A DNA stretch of 64,000 nt, taken from the NCBI GenBank assembly GCA_024760905.1, contig JALRMN010000028.1:80001-144000 (forward strand), given 5' to 3'. The first letter of the stretch is position 1. Every line of letters starts with the position of its first letter. Shown here piece by piece: positions 45,252 to 56,009 of this stretch. The stretch is from Plotosus lineatus (lineage: Eukaryota; Chordata; Actinopteri; Siluriformes; Plotosidae). The notes under the pieces were generated by a model. The model was not told the origin of the DNA and did not search any database. It saw only the letters and a list, made by a program, of their open reading frames with translations. Both the position numbers and the translations under genes were made by a program.

Positions 45252-47258
45252 GTGGCTCAGGGTTTACCTGCATGTCTCCGTGCCGTCGCTGCCAGTGCGG
45301 TGTTAGTTCTCGAAGCAGAAAAAATAGTGCTCTCTCATCCACTCGTTTTACACACCAGCCATCAGGTTAGGCATATCCTTAATACTCTGTCTACACAACA
45401 CATGTCTTCTCAACGTCGCTCAGGTTACGAGGCCATCCTTTGTGCTACTGATAATCTAACCATCTCTTGTTCCTCCTCCCTAGATAACGTGGCCCAGGCC
45501 CTACAGCGCCTGCTTAATGTTCAAGATGACTGCGAACCGTTGGAACATGACTGCATGGAAACCATTGTCCATGACACCAGTATTAGGTCCAACTTATTAT
45601 CCACACCTCTCTCGACAGGTCTCTCCCTGTTTGTAGATGGGTCATGCTCGAAACCCTCCGACGGAGTGTTCCTCTGTGGCTACGCGGTATGTTCCTTACC
45701 GGACCAAGTTTTGGAAGCGTACTCGCTTCCCTTTAATTCCGCTGAAGCAGCAGAGTCATATGCGCTCACTCGGGCATGCACTCTCGCTTCCGACCAGGAT
45801 GTTACTATATACACTGACTCTCGTTACGCTTTCGGGGTGGCGCATGATTTCGGTCGTATCTGGCAATCTCGTGGTTTCACTGCTGCTGACGGTAAGCCCA
45901 TTTCACATTCTACTTTGGTCCAGGACCTTATTGTGTCCTGCAATCTCCCGCTCCGTTTAGCGATCGTAAAGACCCGCGGTCATTCCTCTGACCACACTGA
46001 TGAGGCACGAGGTAACTCTTTGGCTGACCGCCCGGCTAAACAGGCTGCTTCGCTCGGCTCTATGCCGCCGTTCCTGCAGCCCGTGCTAGTGTCAACCTCA
46101 CACATGCTTAGCGCCCTCCTCCCTGACTTGGATCTGAAATCCCTTCAGTCCTCGGCGTCCACAGAAGACACTGATTTTTGGTCCTCGCAGGGCTCTCAGC
46201 CCTCGAGTGACGGCATTCTACTCGATTCGACCGGTCGTTTATGCCTGCCCACGCACTGCCTTCCTTTCCTCGTCCGCGAGTTTCATGGGCCAACACATCG
46301 CGGTCGAAGAGGGGTGGTGACAGATATGGAAAAAGATTTTTGTATACGACAACTAGCCTCTACGGTACACAGCATTCTGGAAAGATGCCTGATTTGTGCA
46401 CAGAACAATGTGTCCAAACCACATGCATCACATCAGCATCTGCCGAAACCAGATACTCCCTTCCAGGAGTGGCAGATAGACTTTACCCACATGCCCCGGC
46501 AGGGTCCCTTTAAATATCTATTGGTTATCGTGGATAAATTTTCCCGATGGGTTGAAGCTTTTCCGTGTGGAAACGAAAACGCCCGAGTAGTGGTTCAAAA
46601 GTTATCACAGGAAATTATTCCCAGATATGGCCTCCCGTTGGGTATTGATTCGGACAAAGGCACACCATTCACCTCAAAAGTCACTCAACTGTTGGCCCAA
46701 GAGCTAAAGATCAATTGGCGTTTCCATGTCCCATATCACCCTCAGTCCTCCGGAATCGTGGAACGAACAAACAGAACAATTAAAGGGAAATTACGAAAAG
46801 CAATGCACGCCACCGGATCCAGGAATTGGATTTCGGTGCTGCCTGTGGTCCTAGCGGATCTGCGGATGACCTCGCAGGTGGCCTTAGGGAATTTATCCCC
46901 TTACGAAGTGGTAATGGGGAGACCCTTTCCCGCACCTTGGAGGAAGGGAAAACAGGCTTTGGGGACGGAAGATTTAGATATACACATGAGCGAGTATGCT
47001 GTGGGCCTTGTTAAGGTCCTAAATGACTATTGGGAACGCACTAATCAGAATACTTCGGTCCCGGCCGATGCAAGCACTCATGCCTTCAAGGTAGGAGACA
47101 AGGTGCTGGTTAAGAAATTTGCGAAACTAAATTCCTCTTTGGGAGACTCTCCTTACAGTGAGCCCACGGAGATACTCGCTGTTACTCGTACCGCCGTACT
47201 AACTGACCTCTTTCCACAGTCGATCCATGCTACCAGACTGAAGAAAAGCCCACAATGA
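45252..47258 (+). CDS. pol: ERV RNase H and integrase segment
   Basis: This 668-codon frame is the longest in the window. RNase H motifs are LFVDGSCSKP, a central Glu, IYTDSRYAFG and a late Asp region (ADRPAKQAA). The integrase has an HHCC zinc domain (HGPTHRG, then CLICAQN), a DDE core (WQIDFTHM, IDSDKGTPFT, GIVERTNRT, all acidic residues present) and a C-terminal domain. It would insert viral DNA into the genome. It is intact but lacks its natural upstream part, as the frame opens after the G-run shift. Confidence 0.88.
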   Translation: MAQGLPACLRAVAASAVLVLEAEKIVLSHPLVLHTSHQVRHILNTLSTQHMSSQRRSGYEAILCATDNLTISCSSSLDNVAQALQRLLNVQDDCEPLEHDCMETIVHDTSIRSNLLSTPLSTGLSLFVDGSCSKPSDGVFLCGYAVCSLPDQVLEAYSLPFNSAEAAESYALTRACTLASDQDVTIYTDSRYAFGVAHDFGRIWQSRGFTAADGKPISHSTLVQDLIVSCNLPLRLAIVKTRGHSSDHTDEARGNSLADRPAKQAASLGSMPPFLQPVLVSTSHMLSALLPDLDLKSLQSSASTEDTDFWSSQGSQPSSDGILLDSTGRLCLPTHCLPFLVREFHGPTHRGRRGVVTDMEKDFCIRQLASTVHSILERCLICAQNNVSKPHASHQHLPKPDTPFQEWQIDFTHMPRQGPFKYLLVIVDKFSRWVEAFPCGNENARVVVQKLSQEIIPRYGLPLGIDSDKGTPFTSKVTQLLAQELKINWRFHVPYHPQSSGIVERTNRTIKGKLRKAMHATGSRNWISVLPVVLADLRMTSQVALGNLSPYEVVMGRPFPAPWRKGKQALGTEDLDIHMSEYAVGLVKVLNDYWERTNQNTSVPADASTHAFKVGDKVLVKKFAKLNSSLGDSPYSEPTEILAVTRTAVLTDLFPQSIHATRLKKSPQ

Positions 47259-47448
47259 AGTATTATTTGTATTGTGTGACTATGATGTTGTCCATTTTTA
47301 TTACCTCTGTTCCAGGTCCGGAGATACATATATCACTTAAGAGGGGAGAAGTACCTCCCAACGGATCAGACCTGACATAGACATATGAGTATCACCACCA
47401 CATCCTCTCGCACCCGGGTCGGATAACCGCCCATTTAAAATCCAAGTT

Positions 47449-48279
47449 ATGTATACCTCTTATGCCCTGCTCTTAATCGGGCTGCTATGCGTGGTCCCGG
47501 GTTGGTGCACACATTACCGTCATCCAGAAAATAATATGTTCTGGCAGTATTTGAATTTCACGGTAAAACGAGATGTGACTCTGGAAGAATGTATTGTCTG
47601 TTCTCTCTTTCCCCATGATGGAGGAACCCCATATGTATATACCCCAGCACGGGACAATTACACCACTATAAACATGACATGGGTACGGGGTGAGTGGGGA
47701 ACATCTAATCAGTCGGAAGTATTTCTGAGGCGCCACCTGGACCCAAATTCAGGCTTTTCTGTGCATTGGGACCTAAGGATGCAGTATCCCATATGTTTTT
47801 GGCGATACGACGGCAATGGCACAGAACCGGATCGGGAGGCACAGAATGACTGTTCCCTAGACACAGATGGTGCCGAACAATGCGTTAAATTACCTGGCAA
47901 CCAAACATCTCATTGGGGACAAGGATTAGATCCGGTTAGATGTAATCACACCATTAACTTAAAAAGTGACAGTGCAGGGAGGGAAATGTTCAATCAGGAG
48001 CGACCTTTATGGATTCCTGATTGGTATTGGGATTGTGGCAATGGTCAACTGTGGTTGTATCTTCCGAAGCTACAGCGAGGTAGGTGTGCGCTCGTCCGGA
48101 TTGAAACATCCCTCACCCTTTTCTCCAAACAGTTTCCTTCCTCAGCTCGTCGGAAACGCTCCACGTCGGCCCTTAGTGATCTTGAGGTGCCCGAAGAGCA
48201 CCAATTGGTAAGTGAGGGCACGAGATTTGCGGAAATCCTGTTCCCAAACTTCGGTGTGGGTAGTATTCACGACAACTGA
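47449..48279 (+). pseudogene. env: ERV envelope surface subunit and start of transmembrane subunit
   Basis: The frame starts with a signal-peptide-like stretch (ALLLIGLLCVVPG). The surface part has several N-glycosylation sites (NFT, NYT, NMT, NQS, NGT, NQT, NHT) and a CIVC (CXXC) motif, as in envelopes that bond covalently to their transmembrane partner. A furin-type site RRKR lies at 48148-48159. The frame stops at 48277-48279, soon after cleavage; the rest is in another phase. It is broken. Confidence 0.85.
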
Positions 48280-48302
48280 ATAAGGTTCACTATAGGCTCG
48301 CT

Positions 48303-48749
48303 GTGTTTGTAAACAACACCATCCTAGCTGTCGATGGAATCAAACAGGAACTGACGGCCCTGAGGCTTATGGCCACCCAGAATCGTATGGCACTTGATGC
48401 ACTGCTCGCAAAGGAAGGTGGGGTCTGCGTTCTTATAGGCGAACACTGCTGTACCTACATCCCACCGAATGACTCACCTGGGGGCAATATATCTCAGGCT
48501 TTACAAAAAATGCGTGCCGTAGCGGCCCAATTGCGACACGACGAAAGTCCAAACTATGGCTGGGGATTCCTCCACTCTCTTTTCGGCATGTTTACCCCGT
48601 ATTTAACCATGCTTGTTCCTGTATGTATGTTTGTTGTTGGTTTGCGTGTTCGGACCCTGTATTTTCAGGTGCCTGATGGATCGTGTGTGGACCCTGGCGA
48701 GCTCCTTCAGCGAACCCAGATACACCCGGCTGCCTACCCGAGAGGATGA
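48303..48749 (+). pseudogene. env: ERV envelope transmembrane subunit, main part
   Basis: The frame shows the gamma-type region next to the CX6CC motif (CVLIGEHCC, 48426-48452), then a hydrophobic span (YLTMLVPVCMFVVGL). After about 48660 the frame appears shifted: another phase gives a plausible short cytoplasmic tail ending in a stop near 48777. CX6CC is the disulfide partner of the surface CXXC. Confidence 0.85.
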
Positions 48750-48985
48750 CATCTATCGGGCCATGTCACGTGTGTAGAGCTTGACTAGGGTGGAAGGATG
48801 TTACGAGGATCCCGAGATAGTGAGCGAAGGGCGATGAGGCCCCGCCTGCCCTTCAAGCACCGGTCCCGGTCAACCGTGGTCCTCTGATGTCCCTAGATCC
48901 TGTCAGCTTGCACGCCAACACCACTTTATCTTATCTCAAGAAAAGACTCTGTTCATGTTGTTATACTTTAATTGCATTTAAGTAT

Positions 48986-48997
48986 AAAAGAGGGGAA
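48986..48997 (+). promoter_or_regulatory. Polypurine tract
   Basis: AAAAGAGGGGAA lies one base before the 3' LTR. It is the plus-strand primer site in reverse transcription. Confidence 0.92.
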
Positions 48998-48998
48998 C

Positions 48999-49440
48999 TG
49001 TAAGGTCACATTCTGACTTATCTTTAACCATTGTAGAATTGCCAGCATTCCTGTGCTTTTAACCGTGGACTTTTATTGCTGTTGTGATGCTTTACAAGGC
49101 AGCATCCTTTCTGAGGTCAAAGTTCACAGAGTAGTAAATGTCACCCCTAAGGCAAAGGAATGTGATGGACGGTTTCTTATCATGCACTTTGATTATGGTA
49201 CAACTTTTAGGCTGTGAACAAAGAAACATGTGACTCTGTACCCACTTTTTCACGCACACACCTCCACTGTATAAAAGCTTTATGCCCAGTGACACACACT
49301 GAGCAGCAGATGAATAAACCAGATTGATTTCACTCGTGTGGTTTGTGGTCTTCTGTTCCCGGAGTACTCTAAGACGTTGAGATACAGGAATCCAGATCGT
49401 GCAGGTTTACATGAGAGCTTCTACAGAGAGAGTTCTTACA
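48999..49440 (+). repeat. 3' LTR
   Basis: It has the same length and ends as the 5' LTR (442 bp). TATA at 49270-49277, AATAAA at 49313-49318. The five differences from the 5' LTR fall at 49033-49042. Confidence 0.95.
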
Positions 49441-49445
49441 ATCCC

Positions 49446-49675
49446 GCTGAACCAATGCGAGGCCAGCGGGGCGGAATGTTGGGAGATAGCCAATGACAGA
49501 GCAACTCGCTCATTGTTTGAAATTTTGAATGGCGCATTTGAATTCTTGAATGGCACGTTTGGCGCTTCTCCTAAGAAGAGGTTGTTTCATGTACAGAGGA
49601 CAAAAATTTAGGAAAATGTTTTTCGTAACCTGGATTTTTCGTATTCAGAGGCTTTCGTAAGTAGAGGGCCGACTG
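49446..49675. mobile_element. TIR element copy, part right of the provirus
   Basis: GAGGCCAGCGGGGCGGAATG, then GATAGCCAATGACAGAGCA, and an end AGGGCCGACTG followed by TA (49676-49677), match the right half of the element at 35173-35924. The provirus therefore landed inside this element. Confidence 0.82.
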
Positions 49676-49717
49676 TACTGGGAGAATATCATTGTCATGA
49701 ATGTCATACACACATGC

Positions 49718-49719
49718 GC

Positions 49720-49784
<65 letters not shown>
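49718..49784. repeat. (CA)n-(GA)n compound microsatellite
   Basis: A CA run followed by a GA run. Confidence 0.93.
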
Positions 49785-49789
<5 letters not shown>

Positions 49790-50104
49790 GGCTGTGCTTT
49801 TTTTGAAGAATTGTTCAGGCTGCAGAGAATCCAGTTTGTCATTTGGATTCCAGTCAAGTTTTCAGGATGAAACCTGTTGTGACCTCTCCGTATAGAGCTT
49901 GTTATTAGCTCTCCACATGGAGATTTAGTTACAAAAATAAAGAACTAAATGCTGCTGGCTCAATGTACGTAGTTTCTGTGGTAAGTAAGAAAGTAGGGGC
50001 AGACACCTGAAGAAAAAAGAATGTAAATAACAACATAGTTGCACGGCAGTTATGTGAAAAGAGAAGATGATAAAAATGTATCACAATCAGGTGACACACA
50101 CACG

Positions 50105-50155
<51 letters not shown>

Positions 50156-50946
50156 GGAGTGTGGTGTGGTTTGTTTCGAAATTAAGAAGAGAGACTGTAG
50201 GATAAAACAAGGTCTTGTGTATCTATGTTGTTTTGTTGTTGTTGTTTTTTTGGGGGGGTGTAAGCTACAGACTGGATTAAATTAAAGGAGTCGACTAAAT
50301 GTACAAAAGTTCTTTGACAGAGGCTTCTGGAAAAATTCAATATCTTATCTTAAAATTTAAAGATCTTAAAAATAACAACTCTGTTAAATAAGTAAAAAAT
50401 CAGTAACATTAACTTTATTTTCTTTTCTAATCTACTGTTTGTCAAATGACTCCACTTAGAATTAACATTACAAGTAGAAAAATAACAACAGACCTGATGA
50501 GTCTCCTCGTCTCACTCCCCTTCACATCCAGTATGTCTCACTTTTTCTTCCTCATTCTATACTTGTTGACTCAAAACTCATCATTTCACATTACTGTATT
50601 TAAAACCTGACAAACACCTGTGTATGTGTAATGTTTCCTGTACACACCCCTCCCCACTTAACTCTGGTTTTTAGCCGGCTGACCTAAATACATATCAATA
50701 CTACTACTAAGCAGAAGAAGAAGAAGAAGGAGACTGTATTCTGGATAAGTGAGGGCTTTATTAGAAGCCCTTTGGGTTCTGAGTTGTAAAGTGCAACATG
50801 TTGCTTTGTTCCTAAAGTCCAAGGATCTTCACTTGGATTGTAACACTATAGAGCAACACCACCCTCTGGCCACAAATGACACCAGCAACAAAACAGCTGG
50901 AATTATGAAGTTTGTCATCAGGACACATAAAACGACTGTACACCAC
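49785..50946. other. Unassigned; (GA)n at 50109-50153
   Basis: No supported gene or element apart from the CA/GA repeat near 50096-50153. Confidence 0.45.
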
Positions 50947-51306
50947 TCAGACAAGTGCGAGCAGACTTGGCATGCCAGCACGCTGTAGTACCTCGGTGTT
51001 GGTTACTCTGTCTTGCCATTTTATATGGAGCAGATGCCTGAGACAGCGAAGGTGGAAGCTGTTGAGCCACTTTTCCTGACCAGCGTACGTGGACCAGGCC
51101 TCACTGCCATAAAGGAGTGTGCTGAGTACACAGGCCTGGTAGACACGTAGCTTGGTGTTCTCTGTTAGCTGGGTATTACTCCATACACGCTTGTTCAGTT
51201 TGGACATCACTGCGGCGGCTTTCCCGATTCTGCATGAGATCTCTATGACGAGAGAGAGTGTTGGTGATAGTGGATCCCAGGTAGGTGAAGGAGTCCACGA
51301 CCTCAA
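50947..51306 (-). pseudogene. LINE C-terminal region
   Basis: RVWSNTQLTENTKLRVYQAC, LSTLLYGSEAW, LNSFHLRCLRHLLHIKWQD and NTEVLQRAGMPSL are the usual downstream blocks of this family. The 3' UTR is short or lost. Confidence 0.8.
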
Positions 51307-51907
51307 GCTGCGTGTTATTTATGTTGATGTTTGGGACTGTGTTTGTGCCCTGGGCCAGGATGGTTGTCTTCTTCAGGCTGATGGTCAGTCCGAATTCATT
51401 ACACGCATGGGACAGTTGATTGACTAGCTCTTGAAGACCAGCCTCAGTGTGGGACGTCAGTGCAGCGTCATCCGCGAACAGCATCTCGCGGATGAGGACC
51501 TGCCTCACCTTCGTCTTAGCGCACAGTCGAGCTATGTTAAACAATTTTCCATCTGACCTGGTGTGGATATGGATCCCTTCCTCACTGTCAGAGAAGGCAT
51601 ACTGAAGAAGCATCGAGAAGAATATCCCAAAGAGTGTCGGTGCTAGGACGCAGCCTTGCTTCACACCACTGCTCACTGGGAAAGCTGCAGAAGTCCCACC
51701 ATTGAAGCAGACTGTGCTGTGCATGTCCTCGTGAAAGGAGGTCACGATATGAAGTAACCTTTGAGAACATCCAATCTTCTGCAGGAGGCTGAAGAGTCCG
51801 CTTCTGCTGACCAGGTCGAATGCTTTAGTCAGGTCTATGAAAGCAATGTACAGGGGCTTCTGCTGCTCCCGACACTTCTCTTGCAGTTGACGAAGTGAGA
51901 AGATCAT
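51176..51907 (-). pseudogene. LINE reverse transcriptase core
   Basis: Minus strand, in phase with the upstream frame: FIDLTKAFDLVSR (first Asp), SSGVKQGCVLAPTLF and MLFADDAALTSHT (catalytic pair). It continues through LTISLKKTTIL and VVDSFTYLGSTI. All catalytic residues are present; a frameshift follows near 51200-51250. Confidence 0.87.
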
Positions 51908-51940
51908 ATCGACTGTGGATCGGCCTGCCCTGAAACCACA

Positions 51941-52816
51941 CTACGATTCTGGGTACACCCGGGAAGCAAGAATCTGAAGGCGAGTAAGGACAACACGAGC
52001 AAAAACTTTTCCTATGATGCTAAGGAGGGAGATGCCACGGTAGCTGTTACAGTCACTGCGGTCACCCTTGTTTTTGTAGAGGGTTACAATGTTTGCATCG
52101 CGCATATCCTGGGGGATGAACCCTTCCTTCCAGCATAAGCACAGCAGCTCATGGAGGTGCTGCAGGAGTGCCGGCTTGCCAGTCTTCAAGACTTCAGGGG
52201 GGATGCCATCCTTTCCAGGGGCTTTTCCACAGGCCAGACAATCAATGGCTTTGCCCAGTTCGTCCACTGAAGGCAGGTAATCCAGATCCTCCATGACAGG
52301 TAAGTTAGGTAGGGCATTTAATGCTGCATCGGTCACCACATTCTTGGTTGCATACAGCTCCAGGTAATGTTCCACCCAGCGTTCAAGCTGCTTGCCTTGG
52401 TCCATGATCACCTCCTTGGTCTTGGTCTTGAGGGGTGCAGTCTTAATTGTGATTGGGCCAGTAGCTGTCTTGATGCCATTGTACATGGCCATTGCGTTGC
52501 CAGTGTCAGCTGCCATCTGGATCTTGCTGCAGAGGTTCAGCCAGAAGTCATTTGCACAGCGGCGGGCTGTCTGCTGGGCCTTGTTTCATGCAGCTTTGAG
52601 GGTGTCCCGAGTACTGGTGCTGGGGTTTTGCTTGTATGCTAGGAGGGCTTCCCTCTTGGCTTCTGTCACAGGCTGCATCTCCTCCCAGTGAGCCTCGTAC
52701 CAGTCTACACTCCGACGCTCCTTTTTCCCAAAAGCAGCGAGGGCTGTTGTGTAGATAGTATCTCTTAGGAAGCTCCACTTGCTGTTGATGTCTTTGCCAG
52801 GAGTCTGCAAAGTCAA
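51941..52816 (-). pseudogene. LINE linker and RT start
   Basis: Minus strand: SKWSFLRDTIYTTALAAFGK, a TGA where the CGA/Arg codon is expected (a CpG-type change), then MAADTGNAMAMYNGIKTATG, CGKAPGKDGIPPEVLK, NIVTLYKNKGDRSDC and SYRGISLLSIIGKVF. It ends at a TAG, probably a former CAG/Gln. Confidence 0.82.
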
Positions 52817-52850
52817 ATTCTCCTTGACTGTGTCTCACAGACTGATGTTA

Positions 52851-53261
52851 ATTATATTTTGTCCATGAATACTTATTAAATAATTCCAAATTGTCTGTCA
52901 GCTTCCTTTCATTGCTTTACCCCTGGTTGCACTGCTTTCAGATGTGCGTTTTCATATTTAAGCATTTAATCAATCACATTTCAGCCATTATTTGTTGCGA
53001 GGGTCAGAAATCTCCCTGGAGACCTTCAAAATCAGTTCTGCGGGCCCTGTAGCATTGTAGTTATCAGTAAATCTCTGCGACTGTGTAAAAAAAATCAGAG
53101 ATGAAGTGATGAATAGTTTCAAAGCCAAAGCCACACCCTCCCTGTGCTCCGTGCACCTGCTGCTGCATTCATATTAGCCATCAACATGGGTTGTTCATAG
53201 TTTATGTATCTTTAATCTTTTCAGCAGATTTTATTTAATTTATTAAAGGCTTCCGATCCCA
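52851..53261. other. Unassigned, nothing recognised
   Basis: No supported gene or element. Confidence 0.4.
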
Positions 53262-53317
53262 ATGGTGTGTCATCTGGAAGGAAAGCAGATAAGGATACTT
53301 GGTGATGGAATGAGGAA

Positions 53318-54001
53318 GTGCAGGAGTGTGTACAAAGGAAGAGGTTAGCTAAGAAGAAGTGGGATATTGAGAGAACCGAAGAGAGTAAACAGGAGTACAG
53401 GGAGACACAGCGTAAGGCGAAAGTAGCAGTGGCTAAGGCCAAACAGAGGGCGCATGATGACTTGTATGCTCAGTTGGACAGTAAAGAGGGAGAAAATGAT
53501 TTATACAGGTTGGCACAGCAGAGAAATAGAGATGGAAAGTACGTGCATCAAGTTAGAGCGATTAAGGACAGAGAGGGAAATGTATTGACTGACGACAGAA
53601 GTGTGCTAGGAAGATGGAAAGAGTACTTTGAAGAGCTGATGAATGAGGAAACTGAGAGAGAAAAAAGAGTAGAAGAGGTGACCATTGAGGACCAGGAAGT
53701 AGCAAAGATTAGTAAGGGTGAAGTGAGGAGGGCATTGAAGAGGATGAAGAATGGAAAGGCAGTTGGTCCTGATGACATACCGGTGGAGGTATGGAAGTGT
53801 CTAGGAGAGGTAGCAGTAGATTTTCTGACAAGAACATTTAACAAGGTCTTAGAGAGTGAGAGGATGCCAGAGGAATGGAGGAGAAGTGTGCTGGTGCCCA
53901 TTTTTAAGAACAAGGGAGACGTGCAGAGTTGTGGGCAACTACAGAGGGATAAAGTTGAAGAGCCATATGATGAAGTTATGGGAAAGAATAGTGGAAGCTA
54001 G
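53318..54001 (+). pseudogene. RTE linker and RT start (copy H)
   Basis: VQRKRLAKKKWDIERTEESK, the Lys-rich linker, DRSVLGRWKEYFEELMNEE, then RRALKRMKNGKAVGPDD and IFKNKGDVQSC. An extra base near 53935 shifts the frame. Confidence 0.83.
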
Positions 54002-54602
54002 ACGAAGGGCAGAGGTCAGCATTTGTGAACAACAGTTTGGTTTCATGCCAAGAAAGAGCACCGCAGATGCAGTGTTTGCCTTGAGGATGTTAATGGAGAA
54101 GTACAGAGAAGGTCAGAGGGAGCTGCATTGTGCCTTTGTGGATCTGGAGAAAGCATATGACAGGGTGCCGAGAGAAGAACTGTGGTATTGCATGAGGAAG
54201 TCTGGAGTGGCAGAGAAGAATGTTAGGGTGGTGCAGAACATGTATGAGAGATGTAAGGCAGTGATGAGGTGTGCTGTTGGTGTGACAGAAGAGTTCAAGG
54301 TGGAGGTGGGACTGCATCAAGGGTAAGCTCTCAGCCCCTTCTTGTTTGCTATGGTGATGGACAGGCTGACAGACGAGGTTAGACAAGATTCCCCATGGAT
54401 TATGATGTTTGCAGATGAAATTGTGATCTGTAGTAAGAGCAGAGAACAAGTGCAGGAAAATCTAGAGAGGTGGAGGTATGCGTTGGAAAGGAGGGGAATG
54501 AAGATTAGCCTCAGTAAGACAGAATACATGTGCATGAATGACAAGGACCCAAGAAGAACGGTGAGATTACAGGGAGCAGAGAAGAAAGGTGGAGGATTTT
54601 AA
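53856..54602 (+). pseudogene. RTE reverse transcriptase core (copy H)
   Basis: Frames 53856-54326 and 54342-54602 contain NYRGIKLKSHMMKLWERI, CAFVDLEKAYDRVP, then a TAA inside the HQGSALSPF block. The catalytic motif reads MFADEIVIC, where the second Asp is Glu. The enzyme would be inactive twice over. Confidence 0.87.
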
Positions 54603-54690
54603 GTACTTAGTCTCAACAATCCAGAGCAATTGAGAGTGTGGAAAAGAGGTCAAGAAGCGTGTGTAGGCAGGTTGGAATGGTTGGAGAAAA

Positions 54691-55161
54691 GTGTCCGGTG
54701 TGATGTGTGATAGGAGGGTCTGGGCAAGAATGAAAGGAAAAGTGTACAAGGCGGTGTTGAGGCCAACGATGTTGTATGAGTTAGAAACAGTGGCCCTGGG
54801 GAAAAGACAGGAGGCAGAGCTGGAGGTAGCAGAGATGAAGATGTTGAGGTTCTCTTTGGGAGTAATGAGGATGGATAGGATTAGGAATGAGCACATCAGA
54901 GAGACAGCACATGTAAGACGTTTTGGAGACAAAGTCAGAGAGGCTAGATTGAGATGGTTTGGACATGTACAGAGGAGGGATAGTGAGTATATTGGTAATA
55001 GAATGCTGAAGCTGGAACTACCAGGCAAAATGCCTAGAGGAAGACCAAAGAGACAATTCATGGATGTGGTGAAGGATGACATGAAGGTCGTTGGTGTAAG
55101 AGAAGATGATGCAAAGGATAGGGTGAGATGGAGGCAGATGATTCACTATGGCGACCCCTGA
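54691..55161 (+). pseudogene. RTE C-terminal region (copy H)
   Basis: KGKVYKAVLRPTMLYELE, RFSLGVMRMDRIRNEHIRE, LRWFGHVQRRDSEYIGN and a natural end at YGDP. Confidence 0.85.
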
Positions 55162-55389
55162 AGGGAAAAGCCGAAAGGAAAGAAGAAGACTGTACTGATA
55201 AAACTTTAAGCAAATACAAATCTCAAGAAAGTGTTGACCCTTTTTTTTTATGTCTAAAAGCCTATTTTCTTAATTTGTGTCTGCCAATTGAGAGGTACCT
55301 GGTGAAATCACTTGTCTGCGTTTTCCATTCTACAGTCAGTGATTATTGATGCTTACAATTTTACAATCTTGTGGTTCTCAATAGAGCAC

Positions 55390-55575
55390 ATCTCTACCCC
55401 TCTTTGAATCGCCATCTTATCTCCCTCTTTGAATCCTCACCATCGTGGTGGAGGGATTTGTATGTCCTAATGATGCAAGGAGCTATGCTGTTGGGGCATT
55501 CAGCTCCTGGTAAGGTCACCCAAGGCAAACAGGTTCTTGGTGTACGTCCAGATGAAGTACAGTTCAAAAGACCTC
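55390..55575 (+). mobile_element. LINE 5' UTR fragment (family of 21365-24470)
   Basis: CTGGTAAGGTCACCCAAGGC and GTACAGTTCAAAAGACC match 21388-21455 in the same strand. It is cut at about 55575 and followed by antisense coding sequence of the same LINE. Confidence 0.7.
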
Positions 55576-55990
55576 AATGATAAGAGTCCACTACCGGGTT
55601 CAGGAGTTACCTCCACAAAAGGCACCAATGACTTTCCGGCCACAACTATGGTGCTGCCACCTCAGCAATAGTGGCACGAATCATGGCCCATTCAGATTCC
55701 ATATCATCTGCCTCCTTCGGGACGTGGTTGTAGCTCTGCCGGAGGCAGGAGTTAAAGGCCTTTCCACCAAATGTACCCAGGAGACCCTAACCTCTTGGGC
55801 ATGCCAAATCTTGAGGCTGCCTCTCCCACCTTGGGAGCCAGCTTACCACCAGGTGCTGACCCATTGACAGCTCGGCTCCTGTCTTTACCTCAAGTCCCGT
55901 GACATGACCAAAATCTTGATCATCAAACTGTGACCTAGGGTGTCCTGGTTACAAGTGCACTTATGGACACCCTTATGTTCAAACATCGTG
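55576..55990 (-). mobile_element. LINE endonuclease/linker fragment, antisense
   Basis: Minus strand: SFTNTMFEHKGVHKCTC, QDTLGHSLM, then RDLRSQFDDQD-like and FNSCLRQSYNHVPKE blocks (55720-55690). It matches the same LINE family as its neighbour but in opposite orientation, giving an inverted joint. Confidence 0.7.
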
Positions 55991-56009
55991 TTTGTGAAGG
56001 ACAAACTGT

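Larger units (their letters stand above)
41276..49440 (+). mobile_element. Class I endogenous retrovirus, complete provirus, 8,165 bp
   Basis: LTRs of 442 bp, target duplication ATCCC (41271-41275, 49441-49445), primer-binding site, gag, pro-pol, env and polypurine tract are all in order. Class I (gamma/epsilon-like) traits are a single Cys-His knuckle in Gag, a gamma-type integrase and a CX6CC motif in the transmembrane protein. Breaks occur in gag (about 42510-42540 and 43131), pol (TGA 44477, TAG 45053, G-run 45208) and env (48277 and after about 48660). It cannot make a full set of proteins as it stands. Confidence 0.95.
50947..52850 (-). mobile_element. LINE, 5'-truncated, RT nearly open; clade not assigned
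   Basis: Minus-strand frames in the same phase (52816-52586, 52516-51941, 51907-51176) are separated by one TGA (52586-52588) and one TAG (51941-51943). A frameshift before 51306-50947 follows. The RT core and C-terminal block are complete, but the endonuclease end is missing beyond 52850. It belongs to a LINE family with an RT-FADDAAL signature, distinct from the RTE copies. It is better preserved than most LINEs in the window. Confidence 0.85.
53262..55189 (+). mobile_element. RTE LINE copy H, 5'-truncated
   Basis: The copy starts in the linker (TGTGTCATCTGGAAGG; a Trp-rich block with one TGA, at 53303) and runs through the RT and C-terminal region to the 3' UTR ending AAAGAAGAAG. Lesions include a frameshift near 53935, a TAA at 54324-54326 and a frameshift near 54590. 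The metal-binding FADD is changed to FADE. Confidence 0.9.
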
